Notes under the pieces: model-generated
Told to the model about the DNA's origin: nothing
Database searches by the model: none
What the model saw: the letters and a program-made list of their open reading frames with translations, nothing else
Source: Thermoanaerobacter sp. A7A
GTDB taxonomy: Bacteria > Bacillota > Thermoanaerobacteria > Thermoanaerobacterales > Thermoanaerobacteraceae
Direction: 5' to 3'
Length of the DNA: 64,000 nt
Assembly (NCBI RefSeq): GCF_000445185.1
Contig: NZ_AVAF01000122.1
Location: 62,001 to 126,000 of the forward strand
Program-made: the position numbers and the translations under genes
Part shown: one piece after another, positions 23,647-32,711 of the stretch
Layout of the letters: every line of letters begins with the position of its first letter
How positions within the stretch are numbered: position 1 is the stretch's first letter

Positions 23647-25022
23647 AAGAGGAATGTGGTGTTTTCGGTGCCTTTAGTTTGTCCACTTCAGTTACTTCCT
23701 ATATCTATTATGGCTTACAAGCCTTGCAGCACAGAGGGCAGGAAAGTTCAGGTATAGCTATTTATGATGGCGAAAAAATAAATTGTATTAAGGGGTTGGG
23801 ACTTGTCAGTGAGGTCTTTAATAAGGAAAATTTAAAGACATTAGAGGGAAAAATGGGGATAGGCCATGTAAGGTATTCTACTACAGGCAGCAATGACATT
23901 ATAAATGCTCAACCCCTCGTTGCTAATTTTAAAAATGAATATATGGCTCTTGCTCATAATGGCAATTTGATAAACGCAGAAGAGCTAAGAGGCCAATTGG
24001 AGGAGGACGGTAGAATATTTCAAACTACAACTGATAGCGAAATAATCCTTCATTTAATTGCAAAGAATTTCCAAAAGGGCTTAATAGAAGCGCTTTTAGA
24101 AACAATAAAGCAAATAAAAGGTTCATACGCTTTAGTGATTTTAACAGACAATAAATTAATAGGGATAAGAGACGTAAACAGTATAAGGCCTCTTTGTATA
24201 GGCAAAAAAGATGACACTTATTTCTTATCTTCTGAGTCTTGTGCCTTTGACGTAATAGGAGCAGAGTTGATACGAGATGTAGAAGCAGGAGAAATAGTTA
24301 TAATTGATGGAAAAGGAATAGATTCTGTTAAGTTAGAAGTAGAAGAAAAAAAGATGCCTTGTGTTTTTGAATATATCTATTTTGCTAGACCTGACAGTGT
24401 CATAGATGAAAAAAGTGTTTATTTTACACGATTAGAGATGGGGAAAAGATTAGCTGAAGAAGCACCTGTAGATGCAGACTTGGTAGTACCAGTTCCAGAT
24501 TCAGGCATTGCCGCTGCAAGAGGTTATTCTCTCAAAACAGGTATACCAATGGGTGAGGGACTTATAAAAAATAAATACATTGGAAGGACTTTTATTGCTC
24601 CCGACCAAAGGGATAGAGAGACAGGTGTGAGGATAAAGCTAAATGTCTTAAAAGAATTGGTTCAAGGCAAGAGGATAGTTTTAATAGATGATTCAATAGT
24701 TAGAGGCACAACTATGAAGAGATTAGTGAATCTATTAAAAAATGGGGGAGCAAAAGAGGTTCATGTGAGGATAAGTTCACCTCCTGTTAAATATTCCTGC
24801 TACTTTGGAATTGATACTCCGACAAAAAAAGAATTGATAGGAGCGAGGATGTCAGTTGAAGAGATGTGCAAATTAATAGGAGCTGACAGCCTACAGTTTT
24901 TAAGTATTGAAGGGCTTATAAAAAGTGTAGGACTTAAATCTATTTGCACAGGTTGCTTTGATGGCAACTATCCTATGTATGTTCCAAAAGAAGGAAGCAA
25001 GTATCTTTTTGAGAAAAAATAA
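23625..25022 (+). CDS. purF: Amidophosphoribosyltransferase (PRPP to phosphoribosylamine)
   Basis: 465 aa, first committed enzyme of purine synthesis. A ten-residue propeptide precedes catalytic Cys11 (ECGVFGAF). Glutaminase motifs ALQHRGQESSGIA and NGNLINA are followed by the PRPP loop RIVLIDDSIVRGTT. Conserved Cys at PCVFEYIYFARPD, KYSCYFGID and CTGCF fit the [4Fe-4S] type of Bacillus, which makes the enzyme oxygen-sensitive. Start overlaps purL. Confidence 0.96.
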   Translation: MGNGEKLKEECGVFGAFSLSTSVTSYIYYGLQALQHRGQESSGIAIYDGEKINCIKGLGLVSEVFNKENLKTLEGKMGIGHVRYSTTGSNDIINAQPLVANFKNEYMALAHNGNLINAEELRGQLEEDGRIFQTTTDSEIILHLIAKNFQKGLIEALLETIKQIKGSYALVILTDNKLIGIRDVNSIRPLCIGKKDDTYFLSSESCAFDVIGAELIRDVEAGEIVIIDGKGIDSVKLEVEEKKMPCVFEYIYFARPDSVIDEKSVYFTRLEMGKRLAEEAPVDADLVVPVPDSGIAAARGYSLKTGIPMGEGLIKNKYIGRTFIAPDQRDRETGVRIKLNVLKELVQGKRIVLIDDSIVRGTTMKRLVNLLKNGGAKEVHVRISSPPVKYSCYFGIDTPTKKELIGARMSVEEMCKLIGADSLQFLSIEGLIKSVGLKSICTGCFDGNYPMYVPKEGSKYLFEKK

Positions 25023-25033
25023 AAAGTAGGTGT

Positions 25034-26050
25034 ATGATTATGAATTATAAAGATGCTGGGGTAAATATAGATGAAGGCAATAAACTGGTGGAAATGATAA
25101 AACCTATTGCAAAAAAGACTTTGACAGACAATGTTTTGGAAGGCATTGGGGGATTTGCAGCTCTTTTTGAGATAAAAAATTACAAAAACCCTGTAATCGT
25201 GTCAAGCACTGATGGGGTTGGGACAAAACTTAAAATAGCCTTTATGATGGACAAACACGATACTGTAGGAATAGACCTTGTAGCTATGTGTGTAAATGAC
25301 ATTATTGTAACTGGTGCTAAGCCTTTGTTTTTTCTTGACTATTTTGCTACTGGAAAGTTAAAAAGTAAGACTGCAGTAGAAGTGATCAAAGGAATAGCAG
25401 AGGGTTGTAAAATAGCCGGGTGTGCTTTAATAGGTGGCGAAACAGCAGAACTTCCAGGTTTTTATAAAGAAGGAGAGTATGATTTAGCAGGCTTTTGTGT
25501 AGGAATTGTAGAAAAAGAAGAGCTGATTGATACAAAATCAATAAAAAAAGGAGATGCCATAATTGGGCTTGCCTCTTCTGGAATTCACAGCAATGGCTAT
25601 TCTTTAGTGAGGAAAGTCTTTTTTGAGAAAAACAATTTTTCAGTAAAAGACTTTATACCAGAGCTTGGCATGAATTTAGGAGATGCACTCCTTACCCCTA
25701 CAAAAATATATGTCAAGTCAATAGAGGCTTTAAAAGAGTTAAAAATTAAAGGAATGGCTCATATTACCGGAGGAGGTTTTATTGACAATATTCCAAGAAT
25801 ACTAAGAAAAAGTATAGCTGCAAAAATAAATAAAGGAAGTTGGAAAATTCCAACCATTTTTAACTTGATTCAAAGATTGGGAGATATTGAAGAAAGAGAA
25901 ATGTATCGCACTTTTAATATGGGGATTGGCATGGTAGTTATAGTAGACCCTTCTGATGTAGATAAGGCTTTAGAAAAATTAAATGGCATAGGTGAAAAAG
26001 CTTATGTAATAGGGGAGATAGTAGAAAGCGAAGGCGGTGTAATTTTATGA
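25034..26050 (+). CDS. purM: AIR synthase
   Basis: 338 aa. Closes the imidazole ring of FGAM to give AIR. Motifs: YKDAGVNIDEGNKLV, VSSTDGVGTKLKIAF, VNDIIVTGAKPLFFLDY, GGETAELPGFY, GIHSNGYSLVRK and ITGGGFIDNIPRIL. Start is the first ATG of ATGATTATG behind GTAGGTG; the second ATG is a possible alternative. Stop overlaps purN start (ATGA). Confidence 0.96.
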   Translation: MIMNYKDAGVNIDEGNKLVEMIKPIAKKTLTDNVLEGIGGFAALFEIKNYKNPVIVSSTDGVGTKLKIAFMMDKHDTVGIDLVAMCVNDIIVTGAKPLFFLDYFATGKLKSKTAVEVIKGIAEGCKIAGCALIGGETAELPGFYKEGEYDLAGFCVGIVEKEELIDTKSIKKGDAIIGLASSGIHSNGYSLVRKVFFEKNNFSVKDFIPELGMNLGDALLTPTKIYVKSIEALKELKIKGMAHITGGGFIDNIPRILRKSIAAKINKGSWKIPTIFNLIQRLGDIEEREMYRTFNMGIGMVVIVDPSDVDKALEKLNGIGEKAYVIGEIVESEGGVIL

Positions 26051-26661
26051 ACCTTGTGGTGATGGCATCAGGTAACGGGACTGATTTGCAGTCAATAATT
26101 GATGCCATTGAAGAAGGATATATAAATGCCAGGATAATTGCCGTCATTAGCGATAAAAAAGGAGCTTATGCTCTTGAAAGGGCAAAAAAACACGGAATTG
26201 CTACTTACTGCCTTCCCAAAAAAGAATTGAAAGAAAATTTCCAAAGAGAGTTATTAAAACTTCTTGAAAAATTGAATCCGGATGGAATAATTCTTGCAGG
26301 TTTTTTGACAATTCTCAGTGGAGAAATTGTAGAAAGATTTGAAAACAAGATAATAAATATACATCCCTCACTTATCCCTGCCTTTTGTGGCAAAGGATTT
26401 TATGGAATGAAGGTACATCAGGCGGTCTATGAATACGGAGTAAAATACACCGGCTGTACTGTTCACTTTGTGGACAGTGGTGCTGATACCGGACCTATTA
26501 TTCTTCAAGAAGTTGTGAAAATTGATGAAGAGGATACGCCAGAGGCCATTGCAAAAAAAGTACTGGAAGTAGAACACAAAGTTTTACCTTATGCAGTTAA
26601 GCTTTTTACAGAGGGGAAGTTAAAAGTCGAAGGTAGAAAAGTGAAAATATTAAAGTTTTAA
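26047..26661 (+). CDS. purN: GAR transformylase, folate-dependent
   Basis: 204 aa. Transfers formyl from 10-formyl-THF to GAR. The features MASGNGTDLQSIIDAI, LAGFLTILSGEIVERF, NIHPSLIPAFCGKGFYG with catalytic Asn/His, and GCTVHFVDSGADTGPIILQ with catalytic Asp are typical. Translationally coupled to purM by a four-base overlap. Confidence 0.96.
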   Translation: MNLVVMASGNGTDLQSIIDAIEEGYINARIIAVISDKKGAYALERAKKHGIATYCLPKKELKENFQRELLKLLEKLNPDGIILAGFLTILSGEIVERFENKIINIHPSLIPAFCGKGFYGMKVHQAVYEYGVKYTGCTVHFVDSGADTGPIILQEVVKIDEEDTPEAIAKKVLEVEHKVLPYAVKLFTEGKLKVEGRKVKILKF

Positions 26662-26696
26662 AAGGGATTATAAAACTGTAAAAAGGAGGCAATTCT

Positions 26697-28223
26697 ATGG
26701 CCAAAAAAGCGTTAATAAGTGTTTCAAAAAAAGAAGGCATAGTTGAATTTGCCAAAAAGCTTAATGAATTAGGATATGAAATAATATCAACAGGTGGGAC
26801 TTATAATCTTCTTAAAGAAAATAGAGTAAATGTAGTAAAGGTATCAGACATAACAGGTTTCCCTGAAATTATGGACGGGAGAGTAAAGACGCTTCACCCT
26901 AAAATTCATGGAGGGCTTCTTGCAATAAGAGACAATGAAGAGCACATTAAAGCTCTTAAAGAACATGGCATTGAACCAATAGATATAGTTGTCATAAATT
27001 TATATCCTTTTAAAGAAACAATCCTCAAAGAAAATGTGACTTTAGAAGAAGCGATAGAAAATATAGACATTGGCGGTCCTTCAATGATAAGGGCTGCAGC
27101 TAAAAACTACAAATATGTAACTATTCTTGTAGATCCAAAGGATTATGATACAGTCATTGAAGAAATAAAACAATATGGCAATACAAAAGAAGAGACGAGA
27201 TTTTATCTGGCAGCAAAAGCTTTTGGCCATACAGCCCTTTACGATTCTTTGATATACAATTATTTGATACAAAAAAATAACATAGAGTTTCCCGAAGTTA
27301 TGGCCTTTGCCTATGAAAAAGCTCAAGACATGAGATATGGTGAAAATCCTCATCAAAAGGCGGCTTTTTACAAAAATCCCATAAAAGCCTATGGCATTGC
27401 AGAATGTGAGCAGCTGCACGGTAAAGAGCTCTCTTTTAACAATATAAACGATGCAAATGCCGCAATAGAACTTTTAAGAGAGTTTAAAGAGCCTGCAGCA
27501 GTTGCCGTAAAGCACACAAATCCTTGTGGAGTAGCTATTGCAGATAATATATACAATGCTTACTTAAAAGCTTATGAGAGTGACCCTGTTTCTATTTTTG
27601 GGGGAATTGTAGCATTAAATAGAACTGTAGATGTTAAAACAGCTGAAGAACTTATAAAAATATTCTTAGAAATAGTAATTGCTCCAGACTTTGAAGAAGA
27701 GTCCTTAGAGATTTTAAAGAAAAAGAAAAACTTAAGGATATTGAGATTAAAAGAAGGATATGAAAAAGAATATGATTTAAAGAAAGTAGAAGGCGGACTT
27801 TTAGTACAAGAAAAGGATGAAATAGATTTAGATGAGAATAATTTGAAAGTAGTTACTAAAAAAGCACCTACTCAAAAAGAGATGGAAGATTTAAGGTTTG
27901 CCTGGAAGGTAGTAAAGCACGTAAAATCCAATGCGATTGTTTTAGCAAAAGATGGAGCTACAGTAGGTATTGGCGTGGGACAAGTCAACAGGATATGGCC
28001 GACAGAACAAGCAATCAAACAAGCAGGCGAAAAAGCAAAGGGAAGTGTCCTTGCATCAGATGCCTTTTTCCCATTTCCAGATGTTGTGGAAGCGGCTGTA
28101 AAAGGCGGTATAACTGCCATAATCCAACCAGGCGGCTCACAAAACGATGCTTTATCAATTGAAGCTGCAGACAAAGGCGGTATATCAATGATATTCACTG
28201 GCATAAGGCACTTTAAACATTGA
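26697..28223 (+). CDS. purH: Bifunctional AICAR transformylase / IMP cyclohydrolase
   Basis: 508 aa behind AAAGGAGG. Last two steps to IMP. Residues 1-190 are the MGS-like cyclohydrolase domain ([27 protein letters not shown]). The rest is the transformylase, with [25 protein letters not shown] (catalytic Lys-His) and [12 protein letters not shown]. Length is normal for the family. Confidence 0.97.
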   Translation: MAKKALISVSKKEGIVEFAKKLNELGYEIISTGGTYNLLKENRVNVVKVSDITGFPEIMDGRVKTLHPKIHGGLLAIRDNEEHIKALKEHGIEPIDIVVINLYPFKETILKENVTLEEAIENIDIGGPSMIRAAAKNYKYVTILVDPKDYDTVIEEIKQYGNTKEETRFYLAAKAFGHTALYDSLIYNYLIQKNNIEFPEVMAFAYEKAQDMRYGENPHQKAAFYKNPIKAYGIAECEQLHGKELSFNNINDANAAIELLREFKEPAAVAVKHTNPCGVAIADNIYNAYLKAYESDPVSIFGGIVALNRTVDVKTAEELIKIFLEIVIAPDFEEESLEILKKKKNLRILRLKEGYEKEYDLKKVEGGLLVQEKDEIDLDENNLKVVTKKAPTQKEMEDLRFAWKVVKHVKSNAIVLAKDGATVGIGVGQVNRIWPTEQAIKQAGEKAKGSVLASDAFFPFPDVVEAAVKGGITAIIQPGGSQNDALSIEAADKGGISMIFTGIRHFKH

Positions 28224-28235
28224 GGAGGAATTTGT

Positions 28236-29495
28236 ATGAAGGTTTTAGTCATAGGGGGCGGAGGAAGAGAACATGCAATTGTTCACAAACTTTCACAAAG
28301 TTCTAAAGTAGATAAAATCTACTGTGCTCCCGGAAATGCTGGCATAGGTCTTTTGGCAGAATGTGTTGATATAAAAATTGGAGATATTGAAAAACTTAAA
28401 GAATTTGCCATAAAAAATAACATTGATTTAACAGTTGTAGGGCCAGAGATGCCACTGGTACAAGGTATTGTGGATGAATTTGAGAAAGCAGGGCTTAAAA
28501 TCTTTGGGCCTAATAAAAGTGCTGCGGCTATTGAGGGAAGCAAATATTTTACTAAACAGCTTCTTTCTAAATACAATATTCCTACTGGAAGGTTTAAAGC
28601 CTTTGACAAATATCAGGAGGCTTTGAAGTTTTTAAAAGAGACATGGTATCCTGCTGTGATGAAAGCAGATGGACTGGCACAAGGTAAAGGAGTGTTTATT
28701 GTAAAAGACTTTATAGAAGCAAAAGAAGCTCTAGACTTAATGATGAAAAAAAGGATATTTGGTGCATCAGGAGATATAGTAATAATAGAAGAGATGCTTT
28801 TTGGAAAAGAAGCGTCAGTATTCGCATTTACAGATGGAGAAAATATTTTACCTATGGTTTCTGCTATGGATTACAAAAAGGTCTATGAAGGAGACAAAGG
28901 TCCTAACACTGGAGGTATGGGAAGCATTGCACCAAATCCTTATCTTGAGGAAGAAACTTTAAAAGAAGTAATGGAAAGTATTTTAAAACCAATGGTAAAG
29001 GCACTTCAAAAAGAAGGCATTGTATATAAAGGAGTGTTGTACGCAGGTTTAATGCTTACAAAAGAAGGACCTAAGGTTTTAGAATTTAATGCAAGATTTG
29101 GAGACCCTGAAACACAAGTTGTACTGCCCCTTTTAAAAACAGACCTTATTGATATAATGGAAGCTACCATAGAAGGAAAACTTGATAAAATACAAATTGA
29201 ATGGGAAAACAAAAAGGCTGTATGTGTTGTTGCGGTATCAAACGGTTACCCCGGGGAATATCAGATAGGTTTTGAGATAACGGGGTTAGAAAAAGTAAAA
29301 GAGGCCTTTGTATACCATGCAGGAACGGCATTAAAAGATGGTAAAATTGTCACATCAGGAGGAAGAGTGCTTGCTGTTACCACAATAGGGGATTCATATG
29401 AAGAAGCGAGAGAGAAAGTTTATAGAGAAATTGAAAAAATAAGCTTTGAAGGGATGTACTATAGAAAAGATATTGCTTTGGTAAGCCAGGTGTAA
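28236..29495 (+). CDS. purD: GAR synthetase (phosphoribosylamine-glycine ligase)
   Basis: 419 aa behind GAGGAGG. ATP-grasp ligase joining glycine to phosphoribosylamine. Motifs: VIGGGGREHAIVHKL, NKSAAAIEGSKYFTKQLL, MKADGLAQGKGVF, KGPNTGGMGSIAP-type loop, and EFNARFGDPETQVVLPLL. Last gene of the operon; its stop codon lies in the loop of the terminator. Confidence 0.97.
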   Translation: MKVLVIGGGGREHAIVHKLSQSSKVDKIYCAPGNAGIGLLAECVDIKIGDIEKLKEFAIKNNIDLTVVGPEMPLVQGIVDEFEKAGLKIFGPNKSAAAIEGSKYFTKQLLSKYNIPTGRFKAFDKYQEALKFLKETWYPAVMKADGLAQGKGVFIVKDFIEAKEALDLMMKKRIFGASGDIVIIEEMLFGKEASVFAFTDGENILPMVSAMDYKKVYEGDKGPNTGGMGSIAPNPYLEEETLKEVMESILKPMVKALQKEGIVYKGVLYAGLMLTKEGPKVLEFNARFGDPETQVVLPLLKTDLIDIMEATIEGKLDKIQIEWENKKAVCVVAVSNGYPGEYQIGFEITGLEKVKEAFVYHAGTALKDGKIVTSGGRVLAVTTIGDSYEEAREKVYREIEKISFEGMYYRKDIALVSQV

Positions 29496-29509
29496 ACCTG
29501 GCATTTTTA
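29485..29509 (+). terminator. Terminator of the pur operon
   Basis: GCCAGG, loop TGTAAA, CCTGGC, then ATTTTTAATT. The purD stop TAA is in the loop, so coding and termination signals overlap. Confidence 0.85.
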
Positions 29510-29562
29510 ATTGGCTAAAATTATGGTATAATATCTTCTAACATCGGCCTTAATTTTTTAAA

Positions 29563-30150
29563 ATGGGGAGAAATTATACCCAAAGACCATGTAAAAACGG
29601 GTGGTTTTTTAATTCTCAAGTGGAATATTATAGGAAAGTTTTAGCTATTTTGAAAGAACATATTGATTTAGGAAATTACATAAAATTTTTAGATGTCGGA
29701 TGTGGTACAGGTGCATTGTGTTATGTATTAAGGGAAGCTGGCTTTGAGGTTTCTGGGGTGGAAGTTTCTGCAGGTATGTTAGCACAAGCGATGAAAAGGT
29801 TGAAAAACACGGATATTAAGGCATATAAGATAAATCCAGGTGAAGGGTTTCCTTTCGAAGATAATTTTTTTGATGTGGTTACAGCTTCTTATGTGGCTCA
29901 TGGTATTAAAAAGAAGGAGCGGGAAATATTATATAAAGAAATGTCAAGGGTCGCAAAGCATTATGTAATTCTTCATGACTACAATCAAAACAGAGACTTT
30001 TTTACTTCATTTGTGGAATGGTTGGAAGGTGGAGATTATTTTAATTTTGTAAAAGAAGTTAAAAAAGAACTAAAAGAAAACTTTAAAGTAGAAAAAATGG
30101 TAGATGTCAGTTCAAAAGCTTCTTTATACATCTTACAACCTAATAAATAA
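29563..30150 (+). CDS. Class I SAM-dependent methyltransferase
   Basis: 195 aa. Motif I FLDVGCGTGALCYVLREAG and the acidic VSGVEVS are the SAM-binding core; DNFFDVVTASYVAHGI and VAKHYVILHDYN are motifs IV-VI of the UbiE/Methyltransf_11 type. The substrate cannot be told. TATAAT lies about 30 bp upstream (29526-29534 region). The ATG start has a weak Shine-Dalgarno, suggesting low expression or near-leaderless translation. Single gene between pur and murI. Confidence 0.85.
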   Translation: MGRNYTQRPCKNGWFFNSQVEYYRKVLAILKEHIDLGNYIKFLDVGCGTGALCYVLREAGFEVSGVEVSAGMLAQAMKRLKNTDIKAYKINPGEGFPFEDNFFDVVTASYVAHGIKKKEREILYKEMSRVAKHYVILHDYNQNRDFFTSFVEWLEGGDYFNFVKEVKKELKENFKVEKMVDVSSKASLYILQPNK

Positions 30151-30218
30151 ATTATGATATAATAATTACCATGGTGTGAATAATTAATTGGCTTAAATTT
30201 TTATTAGGGTGTGGTGAA

Positions 30219-31013
30219 ATGGACTCAAGACCAATAGGTGTTTTTGACTCTGGAGTAGGAGGGCTTACAGTACTAAAAAGACTTGTTGAGGCTTTACCAG
30301 GGGAAAACTATATTTACTTTGGTGATACAAAAAGAGTTCCCTATGGCGATAGAAGTGAAGGAGAGATAAAAAAATTTGCAAAACAGATTTTAAATTTTAT
30401 GAGAGAGCAAAAAGTCAAAGCCGTAGTAATAGCTTGCAATACTACTTGTGCAGTTATAGATAAAAGCGAATATGATATGGTTCTTTTTGATGTTTTAAAA
30501 GCAGGGGCAGAGAGCGCTGTCCTGTATACTATAAACAAAAAGATAGGTGTTATTGCAACTACAAGAACTGTTGAAAGCAAAAGCTATGAAAAAAATATAA
30601 AAATTATTGATAAAAATATTAAAGTCTACCAAGAGGCATGTCCTGAATTTGTCCCCCTTATTGAAAAAGGGCTATACAATTCGCCAATAGCCTACGAAAC
30701 TGCTAACAAGTGTTTAAAAGAATTAAAAGAAAAAGAGATAGATACTCTTGTTTTAGGTTGTACTCATTATCCTTTAATGGTAGAAGTTATAGAAAAAATA
30801 ATAGGAGAAAATGTAAAAATAGTAGACCCTGCAATTAAACTAGCTTATGATGTGAAAGATTATTTATTAAAGAAAGATTTATTAAATCCTCAAATTATTG
30901 GTAAGACAAAATTTTTTGTAAGTGGAGATAAAGATAATTTTATCAAAACGGCAGAAATGCTATTAGGCGAGAAAATTGAGAATGTTTTGCATGTAGACAT
31001 AGAAAAATATTAA
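30219..31013 (+). CDS. murI: Glutamate racemase
   Basis: 264 aa. Makes D-glutamate for peptidoglycan. Motifs: PIGVFDSGVGGLTVLK (Asp10), YFGDTKRVPYG, the two catalytic Cys in VIACNTTCAV (Cys73) and LGCTHYPLM (Cys181). Length is usual. Behind GGGTGTGGTG. Probably co-transcribed with the M20 hydrolase that starts 19 bp later. Confidence 0.96.
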   Translation: MDSRPIGVFDSGVGGLTVLKRLVEALPGENYIYFGDTKRVPYGDRSEGEIKKFAKQILNFMREQKVKAVVIACNTTCAVIDKSEYDMVLFDVLKAGAESAVLYTINKKIGVIATTRTVESKSYEKNIKIIDKNIKVYQEACPEFVPLIEKGLYNSPIAYETANKCLKELKEKEIDTLVLGCTHYPLMVEVIEKIIGENVKIVDPAIKLAYDVKDYLLKKDLLNPQIIGKTKFFVSGDKDNFIKTAEMLLGEKIENVLHVDIEKY

Positions 31014-31032
31014 AAAATAGGTGGGATTTAGG

Positions 31033-32205
31033 ATGGATATTCTCAAAGAAGCTGAAAAAATAGAAAAAGAAGTAATAGAATTAAGGCGAAAAATACACAT
31101 GTACCCTGAATTAGGTTTTGAAGAAACAAAAACTTCCGAAGTTGTTTATGATTATTTAAAAAATTTAGGGATTGAAGTAAAGAGAATTGCTAAAACTGGC
31201 GTTGTGGGTACCCTTAAAGGCAATGGAAGCAAGACGATAGCTATAAGAGCAGATATGGACGCTCTCCCAATTCAAGAAGAAAATGATGTAGAATATGCAT
31301 CGCAGATTCCAGGAAGAATGCATGCTTGTGGGCATGATGTGCATACAGCTATACTTCTTGGTACTGCTGAACTTTTGGCAAATATGAGAGATAAGTTAAA
31401 GGGAAATGTTAAGTTTATATTTCAACCAGCGGAAGAAACAACAGGGGGAGCTCTTCCGATGATTGAAGAAGGAGTTTTAGAAAATCCTAAAGTTGATGCT
31501 ATAATAGGACTACATGTAGACCCAGAACTTCAAGTGGGGCAAATAGGGATAACCTATGGAAAGGCTTATGCTTCTTCTGACATGATTGATATAATTGTAA
31601 AAGGCAAAAGTAGTCATGGGGCTGAGCCTCACAAATCGGTGGATGCCATAGTGATTGCTGCTAATATTGTAAATATACTCCAAACAGTCGTTAGTAGAAA
31701 AGCTAACCCATTAAGTCCTATAGTGCTAACTATTGGCACTATTGAAGGAGGATACGCACGAAATATAATAGCGGACAAAGTGAGGATGTCTGGAATTATA
31801 AGAATGATGGAAGAAGAAAAAAGAGATGAGATTGTTGAGATGGTAGAGAAGATTTGCGATAACACAGCAAAAGTTATGGGAGGAGAAGTAGAATTTAGAA
31901 GAACAAGAGGTTATCCTTGCCTTGTAAATCACAAAGGTATGACAGACCTCATAAAAGAAACCGCTTTTCCTTTGCTAGGGGAAGGCAATGTAATAGAAGT
32001 GGCACCAACAATGGGAGTAGAAGATTTCGCTTATTTCTTGCAAAAAGTCCCTGGCAGTTTTTATAAATTAGGGTGTGGCAATAAAGAAAAAGGAATAGAT
32101 AAACCTATACATAACAACCAATTTAATATTGATGAGGAGTGTATTAAAATTGGCCTTGCTGTACACGTCTCTACAGTTTTAAAATATTTAAACTCAAATG
32201 GTTAA
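31033..32205 (+). CDS. M20-family metallopeptidase / N-acyl-amino-acid amidohydrolase
   Basis: 390 aa from the ATG behind AGGTGGGATTTAGG; a GTG twelve bases upstream is in frame but too close to that site. Zinc-ligand motifs: AIRADMDALPI, GRMHACGHDVHTAIL, FQPAEETTGGALPMI and the C-terminal GVEDFAYFLQKVPG. Matches the hippurate/aminoacylase branch (AmhX/AmaA type) that removes acyl groups from amino acids. No signal peptide. The exact substrate is not evident. Confidence 0.9.
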   Translation: MDILKEAEKIEKEVIELRRKIHMYPELGFEETKTSEVVYDYLKNLGIEVKRIAKTGVVGTLKGNGSKTIAIRADMDALPIQEENDVEYASQIPGRMHACGHDVHTAILLGTAELLANMRDKLKGNVKFIFQPAEETTGGALPMIEEGVLENPKVDAIIGLHVDPELQVGQIGITYGKAYASSDMIDIIVKGKSSHGAEPHKSVDAIVIAANIVNILQTVVSRKANPLSPIVLTIGTIEGGYARNIIADKVRMSGIIRMMEEEKRDEIVEMVEKICDNTAKVMGGEVEFRRTRGYPCLVNHKGMTDLIKETAFPLLGEGNVIEVAPTMGVEDFAYFLQKVPGSFYKLGCGNKEKGIDKPIHNNQFNIDEECIKIGLAVHVSTVLKYLNSNG

Positions 32206-32242
32206 AAAATTATTTGAAAGGTTAAAAAATATTTGGGAAAAA

Positions 32243-32319
32243 TTAGTTTTGTCGCTTTGGAGCATCGGAGCGACGATGCAAAATATCTCCTTTGAATATT
32301 TTTTAACTTTGTCAACAAA
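32243..32319. repeat. 77-bp dispersed repeat, copy 1
   Basis: Matches 35917-35993 at 74 of 77 positions. It contains the hairpin GCATCG-GAGCGA-CGATGC and ends in GTCAACAAA. This copy lacks the GC-rich body and the left inverted repeat that accompany copy 2. It lies 37 bp after the M20 gene. Confidence 0.85.
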
Positions 32320-32450
32320 CTGGATTTATTTATAAATATTCTTCTAAAACTTACGAAAAAGGTTTACTGCAGTTTTATTTATTTGCAGTGATTAATAATT
32401 TTACAAAACTGCAGGGAAAATTTCATATAAAAAAATATTTAAATCAAATC

Positions 32451-32479
32451 TTGACATTTTTCATCAAATGATGCATAAT
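32451..32479 (+). promoter_or_regulatory. Promoter before spoVB leader
   Basis: TTGACA at 32451-32456, 17-bp spacer, CATAAT at 32474-32479. A strong terminator lies 130 bp downstream, before spoVB. Confidence 0.7.
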
Positions 32480-32485
32480 ATTTGG

Positions 32486-32633
32486 CGGAAGAGAGGTAAT
32501 GTGAATTTATCACCTCTGCCAATAGGGAGAGGAAGCCTTAGGAATGTGTAAATCTTAACCCCCCTCAATTTTATGTACTTAAAAATTTCTCCCCCTAATC
32601 CCCCTTTACTACCGGCATACTGCCGGTTTTTTT
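32486..32633 (+). ncRNA. Candidate short RNA or spoVB leader
   Basis: The stretch from the promoter at 32451 to the terminator at 32611-32633 would give an RNA of about 145 nt. It contains an AGAGGT/ACCTCT stem, pyrimidine-rich CCCCCCTC and CTCCCCCTAATCCCCC tracts, and ends in a perfect terminator. It may be an independent sRNA or an attenuated leader. I recognise no known family. Confidence 0.45.
32611..32633 (+). terminator. Perfect terminator upstream of spoVB
   Basis: ACCGGCA, loop TAC, TGCCGGT, then seven T. It is 45 bp before the spoVB start. Confidence 0.9.
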
Positions 32634-32641
32634 CATATATA

Positions 32642-32711
32642 AAAAGCACTGCGAATAAACTATTGTGAGGTGTTCTTTATGCACAATAGGTCTTTTATTC
32701 GCGGTGCTTTT
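32642..32711 (+). promoter_or_regulatory. Long hairpin enclosing the spoVB ribosome site and start codon
   Basis: An 18-bp outer stem (32642-32659 with 32694-32711, one G-U) and an 8-bp inner stem CTATTGTG/CACAATAG (32660-32667 with 32682-32689), separated by a four-base bulge. The 14-base loop holds AGGTG and the ATG of spoVB. Translation initiation is thus presented in, or restrained by, a stem of about 26 bp. Confidence 0.75.
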
